DNA of 64,000 bases from Marivirga atlantica. Its GTDB lineage: Bacteria > Bacteroidota > Bacteroidia > Cytophagales > Cyclobacteriaceae. Location: the NCBI RefSeq assembly GCF_016734805.1, contig NZ_JAERQG010000001.1:186001-250000 (forward strand), written 5' to 3'. The notes beneath the pieces are model-generated. The model saw only the letters and a list, made by a program, of their open reading frames with translations, searched no databases and was not told where the DNA came from. Below, piece after piece: positions 52,347 through 61,397 of this stretch (its first letter is position 1; each line of letters opens with the position of its first letter). The translations under genes were made by a program, and so were the position numbers.

Positions 52347-52706
52347 ATGACTTTTTACTGGTATTATCATTTAATTGCTATTCTCTTTTATTTGATAATT
52401 GCACTTTTTTCAGAAAAAGTTAATGGTTTAAGAAAATCACAGTGGATTGGGTTTAAAACCAGACTTTCAAAACTCAATGAGCATACTCAAAATGAGGCCA
52501 ACTCGTTCTCGTCAAAAATTATGTGGGTCATTAGTATAGAAATGACTATCGAGCATTTGTTATTATACCTAGTGTTCAAATATAACTATCTTCCTACATA
52601 TCTATCACTTTTTGCTTTGAAGAGCATTCTTGTAATCCCAATAACTGAATATCATCTCAAATCTCTTTTTGATGAAAATGGAAATTTTAAGAAGCATTTA
52701 AACTAG
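52347..52706 (+). CDS. Small membrane protein, possibly SdpI-like
   Basis: A 119-residue protein with about three membrane segments (residues 5-22, 56-80 and 84-102). Between the first two lies SQWIGFKTRLSKLNEHTQNE, which resembles the G-[YF]-[RK]-T ... W/E-x-A-N pattern of SdpI-family membrane proteins (SdpI is an immunity and signalling protein against the Bacillus toxin SDP). The match is from pattern memory and should be tested. It starts 26 bases after the FG-GAP protein gene and could be its downstream neighbour in an operon, or independent. Confidence 0.55.
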   Translation: MTFYWYYHLIAILFYLIIALFSEKVNGLRKSQWIGFKTRLSKLNEHTQNEANSFSSKIMWVISIEMTIEHLLLYLVFKYNYLPTYLSLFALKSILVIPITEYHLKSLFDENGNFKKHLN

Positions 52707-52892
52707 TCATCCTTTGTAAGTCGTCTGAACAGTCACTCTTGTCTTATTCTATTTTCTCTCATTTCATCTAATCATCACTAAAGTTGATCAGTAATAAATA
52801 CACTTCATCCCATTAATTCTACAGTTCAGTAAGCTTTAATTCTATTTAAATGAGCTTTCATCCACCTTAGCATCATCAAAAACGCAAAGAAG

Positions 52893-55052
52893 ATGAAAAA
52901 GCTCAACCTATTTATCACATCAATTTTATTACTTACCTCATTAAAGGTACTAAGTCAGACCCAAATCAGTGGTGTTGTTAAATCACAGAAAGGTGAAGCC
53001 CTTATTGGTGCTAACATCTTTATTGAAAACACCTATGATGGCGCCTCTTCAGACATAGAAGGCAATTTTAAATTTGCTACCACTGAATCAGGTCAGCAAA
53101 CACTAATTGTTTCAATGATTGGCTTTCACCCTTACCAAAAACAGATTAACTGTAATGGTACCACTATCACCATTAACATCACCTTAAAAGAAAAAATAGA
53201 TCAGCTTAATGCAGTAACTATATCAGCCGGAGCTATGGAGGCCAGCGATATGAAGAAGGCCGTTGTTATGAAGCCTCTGGATATTGTAACTACTTCAGGA
53301 GCTTTAGGAGATATAGTGGGTGCCTTTAACAAACTACCAGGAACTGCTACAGTTGGCAACGATGGTAGATTATTTGTTCGTGGTGGAGATGCCTCAGAAA
53401 CCAATATTTATTTCGATGGCCTTCAGGTAGGGAATGCCTATGGCAGTACCGCACAAAATGTACCTACTCGTTCAAGATTTAACCCTAACCTATTTAAAGG
53501 AAGCTTCTTCAGTACCGGAGGCTACTCTGCAGAGTATGGTCAGGCACTTTCTTCCGCACTAGTTCTTAACACTATAGATATGCCACTTAGAAACCAAACT
53601 GATATTAGCGTGATGTCTATAGGTGGTGGCATAACTCAAACTTTAGTAGGTGAAAGAAACGCATTTACCGCTTCAGCCAATTTTATGGATTTGGCACCTT
53701 ATATGTCAATTATCAACCAAAATATGGAGTTCACTAATGCACCAAGTAATTGGAACGTAGAAGCACTCGGAAGACAAAAAATAGGTAAATCTGGCTTACT
53801 TAAAGCATTTGTACATACGGAATCAGCCAGTCTCGCCATCAATAGAGATGATATTAATGAAACAGAAAAAATTCATACTACTGTTGATAACACCTATCAT
53901 TTTGGGAATGTAAGCTTCAAAAACACGATCAATGAGAGCTGGTCTTACTATGGAGGTGCTTCATTATCCTACAATACTGATGAGATATCATTAGAAAACA
54001 TTGCCCTCAAAAAAGTAAATAAGTTAGCTCATGTAAAAGGAGTTTTAGTCCACGATGTTTCAGACAGGTTCTCCTATAAAAATGGTTTTGAAACCTACCA
54101 AAAGCATTATTCGGAAGAAGTTATTAACAACGAAGCAGTAAGAGCATACAATGAGTTAACCGCTAATCACTTTGTGGAGGCTGACTATTATTTCAGTAAA
54201 AAGTTAGTGCTAAGAGCTGGATTAAGAAGTTCTTATAATGACTTAATTAATAAATTTTGGGCCACTCCAAGAGCTTCTTTAGCTTATCAAGTAAATGAAA
54301 ACGGACAATTCTCTTTAGCATATGGTCAATTCAAGCAGCTTCCAAAAGAAGAATTAAGAGTTCAGCAAAACAACTTGGAGAATGCCACCGCCTCTCACTA
54401 TATCTTAAACTACTTATACAGCAAAAAGGGCAGAACATTTAGAGGAGAGCTTTTTAATAAGAATTACAACCAATTAGTTCAATATTCAAATACTGATGGA
54501 TTTGACTATGAGGGCTTAAGAAATTCAGGAGAAGGTTACGCAAGAGGGTTTGATCTTTTCTATAGAGATAATAGATCTCTGAAGGAAACTGACTTTTGGA
54601 TCACCTATTCATTTGTTGACAGTAAAAGAAACTTTAAAGACTTCAGCAGCCAGGTAACACCAAATTATGCGCCTAAGCACAATGCTTCAGTGGTGATGAA
54701 AAGATTCTTTCAGCCATTACATTCTCAACTAGGCTTTTCATACAGTTGGAATAGCGGCTACCCGTTTCACAACCCAAACAAAGCAGGTGAAATGCAATCT
54801 ATGACAAAGGATTATAACAACCTTAGTTTTAGCTGGAGTTACCTGCCAAAGCCTAACCTCATCATCCATTTTGAATGTAGTAATGTACTTGGGTCTCAAA
54901 ATATCTTCGGATATGAATATGCCAATCAACCAAATACTTCAGGTATAATGAATGGGCGACCAATAAGCCAGGTGGCAGACAGGTTTATATTCTTAGGGGT
55001 TTTTCTCACCCTATCAAAAGACAAAAATGCTAATCAACTTAACAACCTTTAA
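52893..55052 (+). CDS. TonB-dependent receptor with carboxypeptidase-like N-terminal domain
   Basis: A 719-residue outer-membrane receptor. The signal peptide ends LSQ; residues about 22-108 are the carboxypeptidase-regulatory-like domain (ISGVVKSQKGEALIGANIFI); about 118-225 are the TonB plug (GALGDIVGAFNKLPGTATV, RLFVRGGDASETNIYFDG). The remainder is barrel, with a final strand FIFLGVFLTLSK. At 719 residues it is on the short side but not truncated. No SusD-like partner follows, so the substrate is not obviously a glycan; iron or another small ligand is possible. A small periplasmic protein and a two-component pair follow. Confidence 0.92.
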   Translation: MKKLNLFITSILLLTSLKVLSQTQISGVVKSQKGEALIGANIFIENTYDGASSDIEGNFKFATTESGQQTLIVSMIGFHPYQKQINCNGTTITINITLKEKIDQLNAVTISAGAMEASDMKKAVVMKPLDIVTTSGALGDIVGAFNKLPGTATVGNDGRLFVRGGDASETNIYFDGLQVGNAYGSTAQNVPTRSRFNPNLFKGSFFSTGGYSAEYGQALSSALVLNTIDMPLRNQTDISVMSIGGGITQTLVGERNAFTASANFMDLAPYMSIINQNMEFTNAPSNWNVEALGRQKIGKSGLLKAFVHTESASLAINRDDINETEKIHTTVDNTYHFGNVSFKNTINESWSYYGGASLSYNTDEISLENIALKKVNKLAHVKGVLVHDVSDRFSYKNGFETYQKHYSEEVINNEAVRAYNELTANHFVEADYYFSKKLVLRAGLRSSYNDLINKFWATPRASLAYQVNENGQFSLAYGQFKQLPKEELRVQQNNLENATASHYILNYLYSKKGRTFRGELFNKNYNQLVQYSNTDGFDYEGLRNSGEGYARGFDLFYRDNRSLKETDFWITYSFVDSKRNFKDFSSQVTPNYAPKHNASVVMKRFFQPLHSQLGFSYSWNSGYPFHNPNKAGEMQSMTKDYNNLSFSWSYLPKPNLIIHFECSNVLGSQNIFGYEYANQPNTSGIMNGRPISQVADRFIFLGVFLTLSKDKNANQLNNL

Positions 55053-55094
55053 TAAAACCACAATCAAATTTTTAAATCACTAAATCTTAAAATC

Positions 55095-55736
55095 ATGAAA
55101 AAGTTAATTTTATCAATCGCATTAGTTTTCGCTGTAGTAATTGTCAAAGCAAATGATAGCTCAGCCTACATCAAAGCAATGAAAGCTAAAATTGAGCAGT
55201 TCAACAAAAGTCAGTCTTTAGAGGAATTACAAGCTTCTGCTAATGCTTTTGAAAGAATTGCACAAAAGGAGGCCACAGAATGGTTGCCACTTTATTACGC
55301 TGCATTCGGTTATGTTAAAATGGGTTTCAACGAAACGCTTTCATTAGATGAAAAAGACATTTATTTAAACAAGGCAATTGTGCTTGTGGAAAATGCTGAA
55401 GAAATTTCACCTAACAACTCTGAACTAACAGCTTTAAAAGGTTATGCCTTAATGGGAAAATTAACTGCTGATGCTGCTAGCAGAGGTCAAACATTATCAC
55501 CTCAGGTGATGCAAACCTTTGGAAAAGCCATACAGCAGAATCCTGAAAACCCAAGAGCTCTTTACCTAATGGCACAAATGGAGTATGGAATGGCTCAGTT
55601 TTTCGGAAGCGGAACAGAGAAAGCTTGTGCTATGACTCAACAAAGCATCAGTTTATTCGAGAAAAATCCTTCGGAAGGTATTATGCCTTCTTGGGGGCTT
55701 GGTGGAGCAAAAGCTATGCTTTCAAGATGTCAATAA
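55095..55736 (+). CDS. Small periplasmic TPR-like protein
   Basis: A 213-residue protein with signal peptide MKKLILSIALVFAVVIVKA and an all-helical mature part. Repeating helix pairs (WLPLYYAAFGYVKMGF, ALKGYALMGKL, NPRALYLMAQMEYGMAQF) suggest TPR-like folding, with CAMTQQSISLFEKNP near the end. It lies 42 bases after the TonB receptor gene and 26 before the sensor kinase gene, so it may belong to the same response pathway. I do not recognise a characterised family; similar proteins next to TonB receptors and LytTR systems are common in Bacteroidota. Confidence 0.75.
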   Translation: MKKLILSIALVFAVVIVKANDSSAYIKAMKAKIEQFNKSQSLEELQASANAFERIAQKEATEWLPLYYAAFGYVKMGFNETLSLDEKDIYLNKAIVLVENAEEISPNNSELTALKGYALMGKLTADAASRGQTLSPQVMQTFGKAIQQNPENPRALYLMAQMEYGMAQFFGSGTEKACAMTQQSISLFEKNPSEGIMPSWGLGGAKAMLSRCQ

Positions 55737-55762
55737 AATTAAATAACTTAATTTAGGGATTC

Positions 55763-56827
55763 ATGAATATGAGTAAAGACAATAGAGACGCACCAAAGAA
55801 TTGGCGATCAGTAAAAACGCTTAAATCTTTATTAATTGTTAATTCTATAATTGCTGCGATTATCACTATATCTTTTCATCCTGATAAAGCCACATCTCTC
55901 GCTATTTTTAATGAATGGCGAGAGTTCCTTTATTCTTTTATAATCTCCCTTGCTTTGAGCTATGGAATCTCGGTTATAGTTGAATTTACTGATACGAGAA
56001 TTAGCTGGATACATGAGCCTCTAAAAAGATTGATAGTCGAATTGCTGTCAGTCACGGCTTACGCCTTTATCGTAGGCTTTCTGTTCGCAACAATACTCTT
56101 GTGGGGTTTTTATGACTTCACTTTTGACACACTTCCATGGGACAACATTCTAAGAAATACCCGCTGGCCCATTATCATTTCACTAATTGTTACAATAGCA
56201 TTTACTACCCGAGCATTTCTTTTTGAATGGCGAACAGCGGCAATTGCTTCTGAAAAATTAAGAGCTGATAGATTTCAAGGACAATACCAATCTTTAAAGA
56301 ACCAGCTAAACCCTCACTTCTTATTTAATTCGCTCAACACCCTGAGTAACTTAGTTTACGATGATCAGGAGAAAGCTATTGTCTTCATTCAGAAGTTATC
56401 AAAAATTTACAGATATGTAATAGAAGTGCAGCAGGAAGAGTTGGTTACTGTGAGGCAAGAATTATCATTCCTTGAAAACTACCTTGGCCTTCAAAAGCTT
56501 CGTTTTGGTGACAACCTTCAAGTTGAAATTAATGTAGAAAACCAAGAGGCTCTAATCCCGCCTCTATCACTTCAGTTGTTATTAGAAAATGCTATTAAGC
56601 ACAACATCATCTCAAGCGATGACCCATTACACATTGAAATTATTGGAAAGGAAGACAGCATTATTGTTCGTAACAATCTTCAAATAAAAGACATCAAAGA
56701 AAATAGTACTGGTATAGGTTTAGAAAACATCCGCTCCAGACTGAGCTACTTTTCTGATGAATCATTGAAAGTAACTCAAAACGAAAAAGAGTTTATTGTT
56801 GAATTACCCATAATGAAAAGCGCATGA
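55763..56827 (+). CDS. LytS/YehU-type sensor histidine kinase
   Basis: A 354-residue inner-membrane kinase. Four hydrophobic segments lie in about residues 22-152. The His_kinase domain follows with LKNQLNPHFLFNSLNTLSNL, phosphoacceptor His185, and then an ATPase domain with LLLENAIKHN (N-box) and GIGLENIRSRL (G2). This is the LytS-class architecture without PAS or GAF. The response regulator gene starts inside its stop codon (4-base overlap). A second ATG two codons later is an alternative start. Confidence 0.93.
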   Translation: MNMSKDNRDAPKNWRSVKTLKSLLIVNSIIAAIITISFHPDKATSLAIFNEWREFLYSFIISLALSYGISVIVEFTDTRISWIHEPLKRLIVELLSVTAYAFIVGFLFATILLWGFYDFTFDTLPWDNILRNTRWPIIISLIVTIAFTTRAFLFEWRTAAIASEKLRADRFQGQYQSLKNQLNPHFLFNSLNTLSNLVYDDQEKAIVFIQKLSKIYRYVIEVQQEELVTVRQELSFLENYLGLQKLRFGDNLQVEINVENQEALIPPLSLQLLLENAIKHNIISSDDPLHIEIIGKEDSIIVRNNLQIKDIKENSTGIGLENIRSRLSYFSDESLKVTQNEKEFIVELPIMKSA

Positions 56828-57582
56828 CCGTACTGATCATTGAAGATGAGATCCCAGCTCAGGAACGACTAAAAAAACAGCTCTTAACAATAGATGATGA
56901 AGTTGAGATAGTGGCGTGCCTTGATAGTGTTAAAAAAGCTATCCAGTGGTTAAATGATAATTCACATCCCGATCTGTTATTTCTTGATATTCAGTTAGCT
57001 GATGGGCTCAGCTTTTCCATTTTCGACAGCATTTCAACAGACAAGCCAATCATATTCTGTACAGCTTATGATGAATATGCTATCCAGGCCTTCAAACTCA
57101 ATAGTGTAGACTATTTATTAAAACCGATTGCACAAGAAGACTTGGAGAGTGCCCTTGATAAGTTTAAGAAGCTTCATGCTGATAAAACTCCATCTATTGA
57201 TATGAAGGCACTTCAGCAAATGCTTTCCTCTCCTACTCAAAACTATAAAAAGCGCTTTATGGTGAAAATAGGTGATAAGATAAAGTCAGTTGAGACTAAA
57301 TCAATTAGTTTCTTCTATAGTGAACAGAAAGCTACTTTCTTTCAAACTACCGAGCAGAAAAAATATCTAATCGACTATACCCTGGATCAGTTGCAGGAAC
57401 TAATTGATCCATCAACTTTTTTTAGATTAAACAGGAAATACATAACAAGTCTGGAGGCTATTTCAGAAGTCTTTGCTTACAGCAACAGCAGGTTAAAAGT
57501 GAAGTTAAAAAATTGTGATGATCAGGACATTTTGGTTAGCCGAGAGAAGGTAGCAAAGCTTAAAGATTGGCTTGACGCTTAA
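56824..57582 (+). CDS. LytTR-family response regulator
   Basis: A 252-residue regulator: receiver domain (about 1-120) with Asp55 in LLFLDIQLADG as phosphoacceptor, Thr/Lys switch residues in FCTAYDEYAIQAF and YLLKPI, and a C-terminal LytTR DNA-binding domain (about 148-252; FMVKIGDKIKSVETKSISFF, FFRLNRKYITSLEAI). It pairs with the kinase encoded in the overlapping gene upstream. Targets are unknown; the TonB receptor and small periplasmic gene just upstream are reasonable guesses. Its last 4 bases overlap the convergent lipoprotein gene. Confidence 0.95.
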   Translation: MTVLIIEDEIPAQERLKKQLLTIDDEVEIVACLDSVKKAIQWLNDNSHPDLLFLDIQLADGLSFSIFDSISTDKPIIFCTAYDEYAIQAFKLNSVDYLLKPIAQEDLESALDKFKKLHADKTPSIDMKALQQMLSSPTQNYKKRFMVKIGDKIKSVETKSISFFYSEQKATFFQTTEQKKYLIDYTLDQLQELIDPSTFFRLNRKYITSLEAISEVFAYSNSRLKVKLKNCDDQDILVSREKVAKLKDWLDA

Positions 57583-58046
57583 TTCACTATAGTGCTCTCA
57601 ATAGTAAGGGATGAACCTGATAGGAAAGAAGCATACTCACGTAACTTTCTTGGTTCAGGGCTTTTAGATGGCTCTCCGCTGTAATCGCGATAAACCGCCT
57701 CACCACATTCACAACTTAAATATGAAGAGCCAGCACCTGAATTAGTATAAGTTACAATAGCACAAGTGCTATCTGGTTCTACTGGGCATGTCCTTTCATA
57801 AGCAGCATATTGGTTTTCACCCAAGCGAACTACCACAACTCCTTTCAAACCTATATCATTTAAGTATAAATGATTATCAAACTGAACTTGTTGATAAGCC
57901 GGAAGAGTGAGGTTTATAGTTCTATTAAATGGTTGAGGAAAAGGCATTTCATCAGGTAGCAGATTATTGGTTTCATCATCACATGCCGAAAACATGAAAA
58001 ATAATATTGTTCCTAATGCTACCTTAACTAATGATTTAATATTCAT
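57579..58046 (-). CDS. Rieske-like lipoprotein lacking the iron-ligand histidines
   Basis: A 155-residue lipoprotein starting at the ATG at 58046 (signal MNIKSLVKVALGTILFFMFSAC, Cys22); the open frame extends upstream into the next gene, but that part has no signal peptide. The mature domain reads like a Rieske ferredoxin: CPVEPDSTC (Cys87, Cys95) at the first ligand region and SCECGEAVYRDYSGEP (Cys112, Cys114) at the second, followed by RKLREY. The usual His of each C-x-H motif is absent, so a standard [2Fe-2S] cluster is unlikely; the cysteines may form disulfides. It overlaps the dehydrogenase gene by 11 bases. Confidence 0.75.
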   Translation of the reverse strand: MNIKSLVKVALGTILFFMFSACDDETNNLLPDEMPFPQPFNRTINLTLPAYQQVQFDNHLYLNDIGLKGVVVVRLGENQYAAYERTCPVEPDSTCAIVTYTNSGAGSSYLSCECGEAVYRDYSGEPSKSPEPRKLREYASFLSGSSLTIESTIVN

Positions 58047-58890
58047 AAAAACCTCGTCCGCTTTTTCTTCCGTGGTGACCCGCATCCACTTTTTGTTGTT
58101 GAATTCTACTTGGTCTAAATTTAGCATCGTAGTAAAAAGATTCAAACATGGAAGTGGTAACAGAAAAGTTCGTATCCACTCCAATTAAATCCATTAGTCT
58201 GAATGGCCCCATTTTGAAACCTGAACTTTCTATCAATCTATCTATCTGCTCAAAATCAGCCACACCTTCTTCTGCTATTTTAAGACCTTCAACATAAAAA
58301 TGTCTGGCCACTCGATTAACGATAAAACCAGGAGAATCTTTTGCCATCACAGCTTTTTTACCAAGCTTCTCAGCTAGTTCTTTAGTAACAGCAGCTACTT
58401 CACTATTTGTCGAGGCTCCGGAAATCACCTCAACTAACTTCATGATATGGGCAGGATTGAAGAAGTGCATGCCAACAAGGTTTTGAGGCCTTTTCAATTT
58501 TGCAGCAATTTGCGTAATAGGAATGGATGAAGTATTGGTAGCTAAAATGGTCTGTTTGCTATTTACATCTTCAAGCTGAGAAAATATATCGTGCTTAACT
58601 TCTAGCTTCTCAATTACTGCTTCAATAATGAAATCAGCCTCTAAATCAGTAAGCTCATTGCTAAATGAAAGATTACTCAGTGCTTCCTCTTTTTGCTCTG
58701 CTGATACCTTTCCCTTTTCTATGCCTTTTTCAAGATTTTTGATGATAACTTGCTCAGCCTTTTTTACTGCATCAGCATTAATATCAAAGAGTTTAGTAGT
58801 ATAACCTGCCATTGCTGCAATTTGGGCAATACCTGATCCCATAGTTCCCGCACCAACAACTCCGATTGTTTTGATTGAAGATAAATCCAT
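58036..58890 (-). CDS. 3-hydroxyacyl-CoA (3-hydroxybutyryl-CoA) dehydrogenase
   Basis: A 284-residue NAD-dependent dehydrogenase. The Rossmann motif GVVGAGTMGSGIAQIAA (residues about 11-25) is followed by NTSSIPITQIA and the catalytic HFFNPAHIMKLVEVI (His), and PGFIVNR at the start of the C-terminal domain. Length fits free-standing Hbd/PaaH enzymes. It oxidises L-3-hydroxyacyl-CoA or works in reverse. Its start shares one base with the pheS stop, and the lipoprotein gene begins inside its 3' end. Confidence 0.93.
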   Translation of the reverse strand: MDLSSIKTIGVVGAGTMGSGIAQIAAMAGYTTKLFDINADAVKKAEQVIIKNLEKGIEKGKVSAEQKEEALSNLSFSNELTDLEADFIIEAVIEKLEVKHDIFSQLEDVNSKQTILATNTSSIPITQIAAKLKRPQNLVGMHFFNPAHIMKLVEVISGASTNSEVAAVTKELAEKLGKKAVMAKDSPGFIVNRVARHFYVEGLKIAEEGVADFEQIDRLIESSGFKMGPFRLMDLIGVDTNFSVTTSMFESFYYDAKFRPSRIQQQKVDAGHHGRKSGRGFYEY

Positions 58891-59915
58891 TAACTCAGAC
58901 TTTTAAACTGATTCAAAAATCTCACATCATTTTCAGAGTAAAGTCTTAAATCATTTACCTGAAACTTCAGCATCGCAATTCTTTCTATACCCATTCCAAA
59001 GGCAAAACCTGTATATTTTTCAGAATCAATTCCGCAATTCTCTAGCACATTAGGGTCAATCATTCCTGAACCTAGAATTTCAACCCAACCTGAATACTTA
59101 CAAACATTACAGCCCTCACCATGGCATATATTACATGAAATATCCATTTCCGCACTTGGCTCTGTAAATGGGAAATAAGACGGACGAAACCTAACTTTTG
59201 TATCTTCTCCGAATAACTCCTTCGCGAAATAGTAAAGCGTTTGCTTCAAATCAACGAGGCCTACGTTCTCATCCACAAAAAAACCTTCCACTTGATGGAA
59301 GAAACAATGTGCCCGAGCTGAAATGGCTTCATTTCTGTACACTCTTCCTGGGGCTAAGGTCCTAAACGGAGGCTTTTGATTCTCCATTACCCTAATTTGT
59401 ATGGAAGAGGTATGCGTTCTTAAGGCTATATCAGGATTACTCTCAATAAAGAAAGTATCTTGCATTTCCCTTGCAGGATGATTTTCAGGAAAGTTTAATG
59501 CCGTAAAATTATGGAAGTCATCCTCAATCTCAGGTCCTTCAGCTACATTGAATCCTATTTTCTGGAAAATCTCTACTATTCTATTATGTATAATAGTAAG
59601 AGGGTGTAATGTACCTAAGTTCTCTAAGGGAGGCAGAGTCAAGTCAATTGGGGCTTTAGATGACTCCGAACCAGATGAAGATTCTAAAGAGCTTATCAAC
59701 TCCTTAAATTTATCTTCGGCCAATTGCTTAACTTCGTTCACTGATTGACCATAAGCCTTTCTATCCTCGGGAGCTATATTCTTAATTTCGTTGAACAGAT
59801 CTCCCAAAACACTTTTCCTACTAATGAAACGCATTCTGTATGCTTCAAGCTCTTCCTGATTTGAGGCCGAAGCATTCTTTATTTCTTCCTTAAATGCTGC
59901 AATCTTATCTGACAT
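58890..59915 (-). CDS. pheS: Phenylalanyl-tRNA synthetase alpha subunit
   Basis: A 341-residue class II aminoacyl-tRNA synthetase subunit. The N-terminal coiled coil (about 1-85) contacts tRNA-Phe. The catalytic core shows RTHTSSIQIRVME, the motif 2 region YRNEAISARAHCFFHQVEGF, SCNICHGEGCNVCKYSGW and the motif 3 GMGIERIAMLKF. Cys clusters in the core are a known variant feature. pheT is not in the window, as is usual for Bacteroidota where the subunits are encoded apart. A weak upstream TAACTTTA sits before the ATG. Confidence 0.96.
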   Translation of the reverse strand: MSDKIAAFKEEIKNASASNQEELEAYRMRFISRKSVLGDLFNEIKNIAPEDRKAYGQSVNEVKQLAEDKFKELISSLESSSGSESSKAPIDLTLPPLENLGTLHPLTIIHNRIVEIFQKIGFNVAEGPEIEDDFHNFTALNFPENHPAREMQDTFFIESNPDIALRTHTSSIQIRVMENQKPPFRTLAPGRVYRNEAISARAHCFFHQVEGFFVDENVGLVDLKQTLYYFAKELFGEDTKVRFRPSYFPFTEPSAEMDISCNICHGEGCNVCKYSGWVEILGSGMIDPNVLENCGIDSEKYTGFAFGMGIERIAMLKFQVNDLRLYSENDVRFLNQFKSLS

Positions 59916-59997
59916 GCACTATTGATTTTTTATAAGGTCGTAAAGTTAGAATTTTTAAGCTTGAAATTGAAAAACTGAGTGTATTTGGCATAAAAAA

Positions 59998-60023
59998 GCC
60001 TCAATAGTTTACACTATTAAGGC
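59998..60023 (-). terminator. Terminator of the cysCDN operon
   Basis: Stem GCCTTAATAG / CTATTGAGGC as read on the minus strand, 10 bp with one G-U pair and a 6-nt loop, followed by six T. It lies 23 bases after the cysN stop and upstream of pheS. Confidence 0.85.
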
Positions 60024-60045
60024 CATATTTAATTTCTTAGTATAA

Positions 60046-61335
60046 CTAAATGATCATTCCTGCCCCGACCGTTTCATGTGAGAATTGGTCTATAATGATA
60101 ACTGAGCCAGTATATCTATTTTTTCGGTAAGAATCATAAAGAAGAGGCTTCGCAGTTTTTATTGTAATGCGCCCTATATCATTTGCTCCTATATCTTTAT
60201 CCTCCTCGTTCTTCTCAAGTGTATTGACGTTAACTTTATACTTAACATCTTTAATGATACACTTTGCTTCATTGGTAGTATGCTTTACCAAATATTTACC
60301 CCCCATTTTAAGAGGATTAATATTTAACCAGCAAATCATCATTTCAATATCCTGGCCTACAGTTGGCTGATTGTTTGGCTTAGCTAACATATCACCCCGA
60401 CTGATATCAATCTCATCTTCTAAGGTGATAGTGGTGCCCATTGGTGGGAAAGCCTCTTCCAATTCACCATTCATTGTATTAATGGCTTTAATTTTGGAAG
60501 TGAATCCTGAAGGTAATACAGTTACTTCTTCTCCTTTTCTGAAAATACCTCCACATACCTGACCGGCATAGCCTCTGTAGTCATGATACTTATCAGACTG
60601 TGGCCTAATCACCCATTGAACCGGAAATCTTCCATCAATTAAATTTCTATCTGAAGCAACCTGCACATTTTCCAATGTCCACAATAGTGATGGCCCCTCA
60701 TACCAATCCATGTTTTTAGACTTATCCACAACATTATCACCGTTCAGTGCTGAAATTGGAATAAATCTGATATCCGGAATCTCAAGCTTCGACTCAAAGC
60801 TCATATATTGTTTCTTGATATCTTCGAAAACCTCTTCAGAATAATCAACAAGGTCCATCTTATTGATACATACCACAACGTGCTTTATCTGAAGTAATGA
60901 AGCTATAAATGAATGTCTTTTTGTTTGTTCAATTACGCCCTTTCGTGCATCAATCAGTATAATGGCCAAATTAGCAGTCGAGGCACCTGTAACCATATTT
61001 CGTGTATACTGAATGTGACCAGGAGTATCCGCTATGATGAATTTTCTCTTTGGAGTAGCGAAATATCTATAGGCTACATCTATGGTGATCCCTTGCTCTC
61101 TTTCAGCTTTTAAACCATCCGTTAGTAAAGCAAGATTCACATGCTCATCGCCCCGATTTTTGCTAGAGGTTTCAATGGCATCAATCTGATCTTCAAAGAT
61201 TGATTTGGTATCATACATCAATCGACCAATCAAAGTACTTTTACCATCATCTACACTTCCTGCAGTAGAAAAGCGTAGCAAATCCATGTCTAAATATCCT
61301 TTAGCAGCTGATTGATTTTCAGTTTGTTGTTCCAT
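60046..61335 (-). CDS. cysN: Sulfate adenylyltransferase subunit 1 (GTPase)
   Basis: A 429-residue EF-Tu-like GTPase that drives ATP sulfurylase. The G1 motif is GSVDDGKST, G3 DTPGH, G4 NKMD and G5 ISALNGD, followed by two beta-barrel domains. It is the CysN-only form, without fused APS kinase, which is encoded separately as cysC. It follows cysD by 62 bases on the same strand. With CysD it makes adenosine 5'-phosphosulfate from sulfate and ATP. A terminator follows. Confidence 0.96.
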   Translation of the reverse strand: MEQQTENQSAAKGYLDMDLLRFSTAGSVDDGKSTLIGRLMYDTKSIFEDQIDAIETSSKNRGDEHVNLALLTDGLKAEREQGITIDVAYRYFATPKRKFIIADTPGHIQYTRNMVTGASTANLAIILIDARKGVIEQTKRHSFIASLLQIKHVVVCINKMDLVDYSEEVFEDIKKQYMSFESKLEIPDIRFIPISALNGDNVVDKSKNMDWYEGPSLLWTLENVQVASDRNLIDGRFPVQWVIRPQSDKYHDYRGYAGQVCGGIFRKGEEVTVLPSGFTSKIKAINTMNGELEEAFPPMGTTITLEDEIDISRGDMLAKPNNQPTVGQDIEMMICWLNINPLKMGGKYLVKHTTNEAKCIIKDVKYKVNVNTLEKNEEDKDIGANDIGRITIKTAKPLLYDSYRKNRYTGSVIIIDQFSHETVGAGMII

Positions 61336-61397
61336 TAGTTAATATTTTGAAAAGCTTATTAGCTTGTTGCAAGTCCTTTAATATTGTGGGAGTAATT

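Noticed and set aside
58047-58184. Upstream part of the frame containing the Rieske-like lipoprotein
   Set aside because: It lies within the dehydrogenase gene on the same strand in another frame, and only the ATG at 58046 gives a lipoprotein signal.
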